Below, piece by piece: positions 37,701 through 48,431 of a DNA stretch of 64,000 nucleotides. The DNA comes from Chamaea fasciata (Eukaryota; Chordata; Aves; Passeriformes; Sylviidae), in the NCBI GenBank assembly GCA_029207755.1, contig JARCOQ010000017.1:11952457-12016456 (forward strand). Reading direction: 5' to 3'. Made by a program: the position numbers and the translations under genes. Positions within the stretch are counted from its first letter, which is position 1. Each line of letters opens with the position of its first letter. The notes under the pieces are model-generated. The model saw only the letters and a list, made by a program, of their open reading frames with translations. It ran no database searches and was not told the origin of the DNA.

Positions 37701-38189
37701 CAAAGAAATTCGGAGGAACAGCAAAAGCAGTTTTAAATACCCTGGTGGTCCTCAAGGCAGCAGAAGATTCTCTGTAAAAAGAAGAAAAGATCTGAAAGTC
37801 GTGGCAGGGGAACATGCACATCCTTGCCCTCCAGCACCCACACGCAGGGCTGGCTCCTGATGGTGGGGCTGGTCCCAGGCAGCATCCCACCAACCCTGTC
37901 CCACCTTACAGGCCAGAAACTAGGGGGGGAGAGACCTCCAAGGGCAGCCCTCTGCACTGGGGGAGGATCATACTCACACAAACCACAGCTAAATTCCCTT
38001 TTCTGACACCATGCTTGTGCTGAAGTGCCCTGAGGCCACCGGTGCCAGTCCTGGATTATCCTTCCTGTTGGGAAGTCACACTCAATGCTCTAAATAGCTG
38101 AACCTAAACCCATGACTTCCCCTCCCATGAACAGTGGCCAAAGAGAGCATTTTAGTTTTATATCCTTGTTCTTCTCTGACATATTTGCA
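34751..38189. other. Non-coding stretch, no gene seen
   Basis: No gene is supported. Runs of eight G (about 35,725-35,732) and sixteen A (37,081-37,096) are the only simple repeats of note. Open frames are below 103 codons on both strands and featureless. Confidence 0.48.
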
Positions 38190-38700
38190 GCTGAGACTAT
38201 CTGCTTGACCTAATTTGCAAATTTAATGAGAACAATCTCTATCTCATCCTTGAGATGATTAATGAAGACTCTGATTGACAGAAAACCCTTTGCAGAACCC
38301 CACCTTGTGAAGTTTTCTCTTTTGATAAGAAACAGCTTTCCAGCATGGCTTTCCAACCGGTTTTGCAACCACCAAATGAAAATTTTCTTCTAATGAGGTT
38401 TCTCTATCTTGAATATCAAAACATAATTGGAGAAAATCAAAAGCTTTATTAATGTCAATTCTTACAAAAACCACTGCTTTTCTTTTGCTCATAAAACTGA
38501 ATTGTAGTGTCACAGGAGAAAAATCAAAATGTTTTGGAAGCCACATGTTCTAGACAAAGCCCACGGGATGCTGCTGCCCTCCTCACTGTGCGCTAACAGT
38601 TCCTTTATTTGCTCCAATATTTTCCTGGCAGATAAAGTTAAACTGCTGGTCTGTACATGGAGCTTCCTTAACCCCATTTGAATGGGATTTTTTTTTTTTT
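38190..38700 (-). mobile_element. Decayed CR1 LINE relic with RT palm remnants
   Basis: Read on the minus strand this is a damaged CR1-type reverse transcriptase. About 38,400-38,480 gives 'VVFVRIDINKAFDFLQ', corresponding to the family's VVYLDFSKAFDTVS. Further along, 'KVGFCKGFSVNQSL' corresponds to the SGVPQGSVLGPLL region. About 38,205-38,280 gives 'RVFINHLKDEIEIVLIKFAN', corresponding to FNIFINDLDEGIECTLSKFADD, where the catalytic DD is lost and a stop follows. Order and spacing match a real RT, so the relic is well supported although frames are broken. 38,580-38,700 probably continues the element towards its 5' side. Confidence 0.68.
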
Positions 38701-39114
38701 TTCAATCTTTGCCAGGAGACATTACCCACACTTTGCAGTGTCTCAAAACCAGTGGTGGACAGCTTCATGGTGGACCAAATCACCCTGTGGTGATTTTCCC
38801 CAGCACCTACATGATTTGAGATCAACAACACACACTTTTCAATTTCTTTTTTCCTGTGTTGGCTACCTGGTGGCAGCTGAACGTTTGCACAATTTCAGTT
38901 GAATCTGAAGCTGCATAATTGCACATAGTTGCACATTTGAGTTGAATCTGAAGCAATTAAACACCAACATGAATGACCTGGGCCTTGCTCCTTCACAACC
39001 TTCTTTTGGCCCCGAGGACCAGCCCAACGTTTCCCCAGCTGCCTCTTGTGTCTGACACACTTGTGCAGAGCATCTTCCTCTCTGTCCTTCTGTCCTCAGG
39101 TGACTATGATGCTT
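38701..39114. other. Non-coding stretch with a small direct repeat
   Basis: No gene is supported. A 14-bp direct repeat, 'gttgaatctgaagc', occurs at 38,898-38,911 and 38,941-38,954, with 'ttgcacat' repeated between the copies. This is a small local duplication of about 43 bp period. Confidence 0.5.
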
Positions 39115-39660
39115 GTATCCCCAATGATGTTCTCTGTGTGCTGTATGTTGTGTTCTGTACTTTTAAGACTGGTTCTGAGAGTGAAGTAGAGAGAAGAAGC
39201 GCAGAGTTTGCTTTGAAAAACAGCGTTGACTCCTCAGTGTTTTTTTCTTCCTCAGGATGGTTGTGTTCTGGGATGCACAGACAGTGGTCAGACACAGGAG
39301 TTTTTTGCTTTTAGTTAGTTTAGCTACCTGAAGCAGAGAAACTTCCTGGACTGTTTTTGTTTTTTTTTTTTTTTCCTATTTCTTGAGACTGTTTAAACCT
39401 GCTCTGGACTGAAAACCCAGAGGAGCACCGAGGACTCTCACCGGGGGCCCAAGGGGTCCTGGACCTCCAGAGGGACTGGGACTGGTGGGAGACTGAGTGA
39501 GCTCAACTACACCCAGGGCAAGGGTTTCCTCAGTTTTGCCACCCCTCTTCAGAGCGGCGAGAGGGTTTCCTGTCTCACATTGTTCATTCTTCGTGCTTTC
39601 AGGTATTTTGCTTGTTAGTTTTTTCCACTTTTCTCCAAGGACGTTCTTTTCCCAGACCGG
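39115..39660 (+). mobile_element. Probable songbird retroviral LTR-derived sequence
   Basis: The segment resembles a retroviral repeat I associate with passerine genomes. Characteristic strings run in order: 'gatgttctctgtgtgctgtatg', 'acttttaagactggttctgag', 'tcttgagactgtttaaacctg', 'ggcccaaggggtcctgg', 'cagttttgccacccctcttc', 'ggtgctttcaggtattt' (with one change), and 'ccacttttctccaaggac'. No retroviral genes follow; the minisatellite begins immediately. The family name, exact ends and strand are uncertain. An interspersed repeat of another class is the alternative. Confidence 0.42.
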
Positions 39661-42125
39661 CTGAGGGGGACTGCCAGGGCAGCCCCAACGATAGCCGAGG
39701 GACCCCAAGGAACACATAGGGGAGAGCCATGGCAGCCCCAAGTACAGGCAGGGCACCCTCAGGGACACCTAGGGGACAGCCAGGGCACCCCCAAGGACAG
39801 CCAGGGCACCCCCAGGGACAGTCGGGGCACCCCCAAGGACACCTAAGCGACAGCCAGGGCACCCCCAGTAACAGCCAAGGCACCCACAGGGACAACTAGG
39901 GGACAGCCAGGGAAACCCCAGGGACGCCTAGGGGAAAGCCAGGAACCCCCAGCCAGAGTCAGGGAACCCGCAGTGCCACCTAGAAGACAACCAGGACACT
40001 CCCAGTGACACCTTGGGGAAAGGCAGGGGACCCCCAGGGACACCTTGGGGAAAGCCAGGGCACCACCAGGAACACCCGGGGAACAGCCAGGGCACCCCAG
40101 GGACAGCCAGGGAACCCCCAGGGACACCAAGGGGAAAGTGAGAGCGCCCCAGAGACAGCCAAAGCAGGACTGCCCAGAGGACAGTCAGGGCTCCCACAGG
40201 GACACATAGGGGACACACAGGGCACCCCCAGGGACAGCCAGGACACCCCAAGGGACACCTAGGGGACAGCCAGGGAACACCCAGGAACACCTAGGGGACG
40301 GACAGGGCACCACAAGGGTCAGCCAGGGCATGCCCAGGGACACCTAGGGGACAGGCAGGGAACCCCCAGGGACACCTAGGGACCAGCCAGGGCACTCCAG
40401 GGACAGCCAGGTCACCCCCAGAGCACCCCAGGGACAGCCAGGGCACCCCCAGGGACACCTAGAGGACAGCCAGGGCACTCCAGTGACAGACAGGGCACCC
40501 CCAGGGACACCTAGGGGACCTCCAGGGCACCCCCAGGGACACCAAGGGGACAGCCAGGGCACCCCCAGGGACACCTAGGGGACAGCCAGGGCACTCCAGT
40601 GACAGACAGGGCACCCCCAGGGACACCTAGGGGACCTCCAGGGCACCCCCAGGGACACCAAGGGGACAGCCAGGGATCCCCAGCGACACCCAGGGGACCC
40701 TCAGCGACACCTAGGGGACAGTCAGCGCACTCCCGGGGACAGCCAGGGCACCCCCAGGGACAGCCAGGGCACGCCCAGGGACACCTAGGGAACAGGCAGG
40801 GCAACCCCAGGGACACCAAGGGGACAGCCAGGGCACCCCAGGGAAACCAAGGGGACAGCCAGGGTACCCCAGAGACACCTAGGGGACAGCCAGAGCACCC
40901 CAAGGACAGCCAGGGCACCCCAGGGACAGCCAGGGCACCCCCAGGGACACCTAGGGGACAGCCAGGGCACCCCAGGGACAGCCAGGGCACCCTCAGGGAC
41001 ACCTAGGGGACAGCCAGGGCACCCCCAGGGACAGCCAGGGCACCCACAGGGCACCCTCAGGGACAACCAGGGGATCCCCAGGGACACCTAGGGGACAGCC
41101 AGGGCACCTCCAGGGACACCGCGGGGACACCCAGGACACCCCCAGGGACACCTTGGGGACAGCACGGGCACCCCCAGGAACACCAAAGGGGACAGCCATG
41201 GCACCCCCAGGGTACCCCAGGGACACCCAGGCCACCCACAGGGACACCAAGGGGACAGCCAGGGTACCCCCTGGGACACCTAGGGGACAACCAGGGCACC
41301 TCCAGGGACACCTAGGGGACAGACAGGGCACGTCCAGGGACACTAAGGGCACAGCCAGGGCACCCTAGGGACAGCAAGGGCACCCCCAGGGACACCTAGG
41401 GGACAGCCAAGGCACCCCAGGGACAGCAAGGGCACCCCCAGGGACATCTAGGGGACCTCCAGGGCACGCCCATGGACACCTAAGGGACAGTCAGGACATG
41501 CCCAGGGACACGAAGGGGACAGCCAGGGCACACCAGGGACACCTAGGGGACAGCCAGGGCACTCCAGCGACAGCCAGGGCACCCCAGGGACAGCCAGGGC
41601 ACCCCAGGGACACCTAGGAGACAAGAAGGGTACCCCAGGGCCACCTAGGGGACAGCCAGAGCACTGCAAGGACAGCCAGGGCACCCCCAGGGACACCTAG
41701 GGGACAGCCAGGGCACCCTCAGGGACACCTAGGGGACAGCCATGGCACTCCCAGGGACACCTAGGGGACAGAAAGGGCACCCCAGGGACACCGAGGGCAC
41801 AGCCAAAGCACTCTAGGGACAGCCAGGGCACCCACTGGGACACCAATGCGACAGCCAGGGCACCCCCAGAAACACCTAGGGCACAGCCAGGGCACCCCCA
41901 GGGACACCTAGGGCACAGCCACTGCACCCCCAGGGACAGCCAGGGCTTCCCCAGGGACACCTAGGGGACAGCCAGAGCACCCCAAGGACAGCCAGGGCAC
42001 CCCAGGGACAGCCAGGGCACCCCCAGGGACACCTAGGGGACCTCCAGGGCGCCCCCAGGGACACCTAGGGGACAGCCAAGGCACACCAGGGACAGCCAGG
42101 GCACCCCCAGGGACACATAGGGGAC
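39661..42125. repeat. GC-rich 32-bp minisatellite array, left block
   Basis: A tandem array of an imperfect 32-bp unit made of GGACAGCCAGGGCACC plus CCCAGGGACACCTAGG. The halves can be combined irregularly, giving local periods of 26, 29 or 32 bp. The leftmost units (to about 40,300) are the most degenerate, as is common at array edges. An internal duplication with a 116-bp offset is visible (about 40,476-40,558 and 40,592-40,674). The unit carries a CCTAGG palindrome that puts TAG on both strands. All open frames here, rich in Pro/Gly/Cys/Trp on the minus strand or Gly/Pro/Gln/Thr on the plus strand, are repeat artefacts. Confidence 0.97.
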
Positions 42126-42685
42126 AGCCAGCAACCCCCTGGGACAGCCATCTCACCCCCACGGCCCCCTCCACCTCCAGAAGCTATCAAAAGCCTCCTC
42201 AGGTTCTTTCATGCCTCAAATGGGCCGCCCAAACCTCCCGAATACCCCCCAAAGCACCCAAAGCAGCCCCCCGGACTCCCCCCAGACCCCCCACAACCCA
42301 AAAACCCCCTCCACGACAACTCAGGACTCCCAGGATCCCCCCAAATCCGTGCCCCCCTCACCCTGAGGTCCCGTTTGAGCCGCTCCACGTTGCGGACTGG
42401 CACCAGCTCATCAAGCCCCAAGCACCAACACCTGCGGGACTGGGATGGACTGAGAGCACTGGGAGGGTGACCAGAGAAACCTGGGATGGACGAAGAGTGG
42501 ACTGGGATGAACTGGGATGAACTGGCAGGCGTGTGGGGGTCCACGGTGGCCACTCGGTGCCTTACTGGTCTATACTGGGATGGGTCGGAGGGGCCCAGGG
42601 GAGGGGGTGAGGACACACAGGTCCAGACTGGGAGGGGTGTCACCATGGCGCCGGAGGCGGAGTCGAGGATACGAGCGAGGCAGGG
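42126..42685 (-). other. Non-repetitive island 1 inside the array
   Basis: About 560 bp of non-minisatellite sequence. On the minus strand it holds a CpG-containing stretch ending in a Kozak-like 'ggcgccatgg' (ATG at 42,646-42,644), then short 'cccagttcatcccagt'-type repeats of the kind seen in compact bird introns. An exon-like core with splice-like borders follows at 42,431-42,362, then a C-rich plus-strand region. It is duplicated at 53,274-53,833 with an offset of 11,148 bp and no net indel. This could be a fragment of a gene whose introns hold the minisatellite. I do not recognise the gene. Confidence 0.7.
42362..42431 (-). CDS. Putative 70-bp exon, copy 1 (unknown gene)
   Basis: On the minus strand a candidate acceptor 'catcccagtcccgcag' precedes 70 bp, and a good donor 'cagg|gtgagg' follows. 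The only frame that reads sensibly gives 'GLDELVPVRNVERLKRDLR', a charged, helix-like peptide that looks like real protein, unlike the Pro/Gly-rich frames around it. The segment is identical in the second copy at 53,510-53,579, although the flanks differ at several per cent of positions. I cannot name a family. The frame also stays open upstream to the ATG at 42,646 (145 codons to a stop at 42,209), so an unspliced reading is possible but its composition is poor. A vestigial or duplicated exon is equally plausible. Confidence 0.35.
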
Positions 42686-44207
42686 ACACCTAGGGGAGAG
42701 CCAGGGCACCCCCGGGGACACCTAGGGGACAGCCAAGGTACCCCAGGGACACCTAGGGGACAGCCAGGAAACCCCCAGGGACACCTAGGGGATAGGCAGA
42801 GCACTCCCAGGGACACCTAAGGAACAGTCAGGGTACCCCAGGGACACCCAGGGCACCCCCAGGGACACCCAGGGCACCCCCAGGGACACCAAGGGGACCT
42901 CCAGGGCAACCCCAAGGACACCTAGGGGACAGGCAGGACACCTTCAGGGACACCTACGGGACACCCAGGGCACCCCCAGGGACACCCAGGGCACCCCCTG
43001 GGACACGAAGGGGACAGCCGGGGAACTTCAGGAACCCCCTGGGCAGCCCCAGGGACACCTAGGGGACAGCCACGGCACCCCAGGGCACCCCCAGGGACAC
43101 CACGGGGACAGCCAGAGCACCACAAGGACAGCCAGGGCACCCCCAGGGATACCTAGGGGACAGCCTGGACACTCCAGGGATAGCCAGGGCACCCCCAGGG
43201 ACACCTAGGGGACAGGCGGGGCACTCCCAGGGACACCCTGGGCACCAACAGGGACACCTAGGGGGAGCCAGGGCGCCCCCAGGGACAGCCAGGGCACAGC
43301 AAGGGACACCTAGGGGACATCCTGGGCACCATAGGGACAGCCAGGGCACCCCCAGGGACACAAGGGCACCTCCAGGGACACCTAGGGGACAGCCAGGGCA
43401 CCCCAGGGACAGCCAAGGCACCCCCAGGGACACCTAGGGGACAGCCAGGGCAGCCTAGGGACAGCCAGGGCAACCCCAGGGCACCCCAGGGACGGCCAGA
43501 ACACCCTCAGGGACACCTAGGGACAGCCAGGGAACCCCAGGGACAGCCAGGGCAACCCCAGGGACACCTAGGGCACAGCCAGGGCACCCCCGGGAGAGCC
43601 AAGGCACCCCCAGGGACACCAAGGGGACAGCCAGGGTACCTTCAGGGACACGTAGGGGACAGCCAGGGCACTCCGGCGACAGCCAGGGCACCCCCAGGGA
43701 CACCTAGGGGACAGGCAGGGCACCCACAGGGACACCAAGGGGACAGCCAGAGCACCCCAAGGACAGTCAGGGCACCCCCAGGGACACCTAGGGGACAGCC
43801 AGGGCACCGCCAGGGACACCAAGGGAACAGCTAGAGCACTCCAAGGACAGCCAGGGCACACCCAGGGACACCTCGGGGACAGGCAAGGTACCCCAGGGAC
43901 ACCTAGGGGACAGCCAGAGCACCCCAAGGACAGCCAGGGCACTCCCAGGGACACATAGGGGACAGCCAGGGCACCCCCAGGGACACCTAGGGGACAGCCA
44001 GAGCACCCCAAGGACAGCCAGGGCACCCAAGGGACAGCAAGGGCACCCCCAGGGACACCTAGGGGACCTCCAGGGCACTCCCAGGGACACCGTGGGCACT
44101 CCCAGGGACACCTAGGGGGCAGCCAGGGCACCCCCAGGGACACCAAGGGGACAGCCAGGGCACCCCCAGGGACACCAAAGAGACAGCCAGGGCTCCCTCA
44201 GGGACAT

Positions 44208-47200
44208 CTAGGGGACATGCAGGGCACCCCAGGGACACCAAGGGGACAGCAAGAGCACCCCAAGGACAGCCAGGGCACCCCAGGGACACCTAGGGGACAG
44301 CTAGGGCACCCTCAGGGACACCTAGGGGACAGCCAGGGCACTCCATGGACACGCGGGGCACTCCCAGGGACATCTAGAGGACCTCCAGTGCACCCCCAGG
44401 GACACCTAGGGGACAGCCAGGGAACCCCAGTTACATCCTGGGGACCCGCAGTGACACCTAGGGGACAGCCAGGGCACTCCCAGGGACACCCGGGGCACCC
44501 CCAGGGACACCTAGGGGATAGCCAGGGCACCCCAGGGACAGCCAGGGCACCCCCAGAGAGACCTAAGAGACCGCCAGGGCACCCGCAGGGACAGCCAGGG
44601 CACTCCCAGGGACACCTTGGAGACAGGCAGGGCACCCCCAGGGACACCTAGGGGACAGCCAGGGCACCCCCAGGGACAGCCAGGGCACCCTCAGGGCACC
44701 CCAGGGACACCCAGGGCACCCCAGGGACACGTAGGGGACAGCCAGGGCACCCCCAGGGATACCTAGGGGACAGCCAGGGCCCCTCCAGGGGCACCTAGAG
44801 GGATTCCCGGGCAACCCTAGGAACATGATCGGGACAGCCAGGGCACCCCAGGGACACCTAGGGGACAGCCAGGCCACTCCCAGGGACACCCTGGGAACCC
44901 CCAGGGACACCCAGGGCACCCCAGAGACACCTAGGGGACAGCCAGGGCACTCTAGGGACACCTAGGGCACAGCAAGGGCCCCCCAGGGACATCTAGGGGA
45001 CAGCCATGGCACCCCAGGTACTTCCAGGGCACCCCCAGGGACACCTAGGGGACAGCCAGGGCATCCCCAGGGACACCCTGGGCACCCCGAGGAACACCTA
45101 GGGGACAGAAGGGCACTCCCAGGGACACGCTGGACACTCCCAGGGACACCCAGGGCACCCCCAGGGACACCTAGGGGACAGCACGGGCACCCCCAGGGAC
45201 ACCTAGGAGACAGCAAGGGCACCCCAGGGACTCCTAGGGGACAGCCATGGCACCCCAGGGACTTCCAGGGCACCCCCAGAGACACCTAGGGGACAGCCAG
45301 GGCACCATAGGGACACCTAGGGGACCTCCAGCGCACCCCCAGGGACACCAAGGGGACAGCCATGGCACCCCCAGGGACACTAAGGGGACAGCAGGGCACC
45401 CCAGGGACAGCCAGAGCACCCCCAGGGACACCTAGGGGACAGCCAGGGCACCCTAGGGACACCTAGGGGACCACCAGGGCACCCCCAGGGACACCAAGGG
45501 GACAGCCATGGCACCTCCAGGGACACTTAGGGGACATGCAGGGCACCCCCAGGGACACCAGGGCACCCCCAGGGACACCTAGGGGACAGCCAGGGCGCCC
45601 CAGGGTGACACAGGACATCCCCAGGGACAGCTAGGGGGCAGCCAGCGCACCATAGGGACACCCATGGCACCCCCAGGGACAGCTAGGGGACACCCAGGGC
45701 ACCCCCAGGGACACCTAGGGGACAGCCAGGGCACCCGAGGGACAGCCAGGGCGCCCCCAGGGACACCGAGGGGACAGGCACGGCACCCCCAGGGACACCT
45801 AGGGGACAGCACGCGCACCCCCAGGGACACCTAGGGGACATCAAAAGCACCCCAGGGACACCTAGGGGACAGCAAGGGCCCCCCAGGGACATCTAGGGGA
45901 CAGCCATGGCACCCCAGGGACTTCCAGGGCACCCCCAGGGACACCTAGGGGACAGCCAGGGCATCCCCAGGGACACCCTGGGCACCCCCAGGAACACCTA
46001 GGGGACAGCAAGGGCACTCCCAGGGACACCCTGGACACTCCCAAGGACACCCAGGGCACCCCCAGGGACACCTAGGGGACAGCCAGGGCACCCCCAGGGA
46101 CAGCCAGGGCACCCCCAGGGCACCCCAGGGACAGCCAGGGCACCCTAGGGACAGCCAGGGCAGCCCCAGGGACACCTCGTGGACAGGCAGGGCACCCCCA
46201 GGGACACCTAGGGGACAGCCAGGGCACACCCAGGGACACTTAGGGGACAGACAAGGCACCCCCAGGGGACAGCCAGGGCGCCCCCAGGGACACCAGGCGG
46301 ACAGCCAGGTCCCCCCCAGGGACACCTAGGGGACATCCATGGCACCCCAGGGACACCCTGGGAACCCCTAGGGACACCTAGGGGACAGCCAGGGCAATCG
46401 CAGCGAAACCCTGGGCACTCCCAGGGACACGAAGGGCACCCCCAGGGACACCTAAGGGACAGCCGGGGCACCCCCAGGGAGACGTAGGGGACAGCCAGGG
46501 CACCCCCAGGGACACATAGGGGACAGCCAGGGCACCCCAGGGACAGCCAGGGCACCCCAAGGGACACCTAGTGGACCTCCAGGGCACCCCCAGGGACAGC
46601 TAGGGGACAGCCAGGGCACCCTAGGGACAGCCACGGCTCCCCCAGGGACACCTAGGGGACAGCCAGGGCACCCCCAGGGACACCAAGGGGACAGCCAGGG
46701 CACCCTAGGGACAGCCAGGGCTCCCCCAGGGACACCTAGCGTACAGCCAGGGCAACCCCAGGGACACCAAGGGGACAGCCAGAGCACCCCAGGGACAGCC
46801 AGGATATCCGAAGGGACACCTAGGGGACAGCCAGGGCCCCCCCAGGGACACCCGGGGCACCCCCAGGAACACCTAGGGGACAGCCAGGGCACCCCAGGGA
46901 AAGCCAGCACACACCCAGGGACACCTAGAGGACAGCCAGGGCACCCCCAGAGACACCGAGGGCACAACCAGGGCACCCTAGGGACAGCCAAGGCACCCCC
47001 AGGGACACCTAGGGGATAGGCAGGGCACTCCCAGGGACACCTAGGGGACAGCCAGGGTACTCCAGGGACAGCCAGGGAACCCCCAGGGACACCTAGGGCT
47101 CAGTCAGGGCACCCTCAGGGTCACCTATAGGACAGGCAGGGCACCCAAGGGACAGCCAGGGCATCCCCACGGACACCAAGGAGACAGCCAGGGCACCCCA

Positions 47201-48129
47201 GGGACAGCCAGAGCACCCCCAGGGACACCTAGGGGACAGCCAGGGAACCCTAGGGACACCTAGGGGACCTCCAGGGGACCCCCAGGGACACCAAGGGGAC
47301 AGCCATGGCACCTCCAGGGACACTTAGGGAACATGCAGGGCACCCCAGGGACACACAGGGCACCCCCAGGGACACCTAGGGGACAGCCAGGGAACACCAG
47401 TGACACCCTGGGGACCCCCAGGGACACCTAGGGGACAGTCAGGGCACTCCCAGGGACACAAGGGCACCCCCAGGGACACCTAGGGGACAGCCAGGGCACC
47501 CCAGGGACAGCCAGGGCACCCCTAGGGACACCTGGGGGACAGCCAGGGCAGCCTAGGGACAGCCAGGGCAACCCCAGGGCACCCCAGGGACGGCCAGAAC
47601 ACCCTCAGGGACACATAAGGACAGCCAGGGAACCCCAGGGACAGCCAGGGCACCCCCAGGGACACCTAGGGGACAGGCAGGGCACCCCCAGGGACACCAA
47701 GGGAACAGACAGAGCACCCCAAGGACAGCCAGGTCACCCCCAGGGACACCTAGGGGACAGCACGGACACCCCCAGGGACACCTAGGGGACAGCAAGAGCA
47801 GCCCAGGGACACCTAGGGGACAGCAAGGGCCCCACCAGGGACACCTAGGGGACAGCCAGGGCACCCCCAGGGATGCCCTGGGCACCCCCAGGAACACCTA
47901 GGGGACAGCCAGGGCACTCCCAGGGACACACTGGGCACTCCCAGGGACACCCAGGGCACCCCCAGGGACACCTAGGGGACAGCCAGGGCACCCTAGGGAC
48001 AGCCAGGGCACCCCCAGAGACACCGAGGGCACAACCAGGGCACCCTAAGGACAGCCAAGGCACCCCCAGGGACACCTAGGGGACAGGCAGGGCACCCCCA
48101 GGGACACCTAGGGGATAGCCAGGGTACCC
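44208..48129. repeat. Higher-order repeat, copy A (3,922 bp)
   Basis: This segment recurs at 48,432-52,353 with a constant offset of 4,224 bp. Translations of all longer frames in the two copies are identical, and the one base change I found by reading is C at 46,692 against A at 50,916. The left limit is set by T at 44,207 against C at 48,431, and the right limit by T at 48,130 against C at 52,354. Since 4,224 equals 132 units of 32 bp, the duplication is in register with the minisatellite, as expected for unequal exchange. An assembly duplication is the alternative. Confidence 0.93.
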
Positions 48130-48431
48130 TAGGGACAGCCAGGGCACCCCCAGAGACACCGAGGGCACAACCAGGGCACCCTAAGGACAGCCAAGGCACC
48201 CCCAGGAACACCTAGGGGACAGCAAGGGCACTCCCAGGGACACCCTGGACACTCCCAGGGACACCCAGGGCACCCCCAGGGACACCTAGGGGACAGCACG
48301 GGCACCCCCAGGGACACCTAGGGGACAGCAAGGGCACCCCAGGGACACCTAGGGGAAAGCCATGGCACCCCAGGGACTTCCAGGGCACCCCCAGAGACAC
48401 CTAGGGGACAGCCAGGGCACCCTAGGGACAC

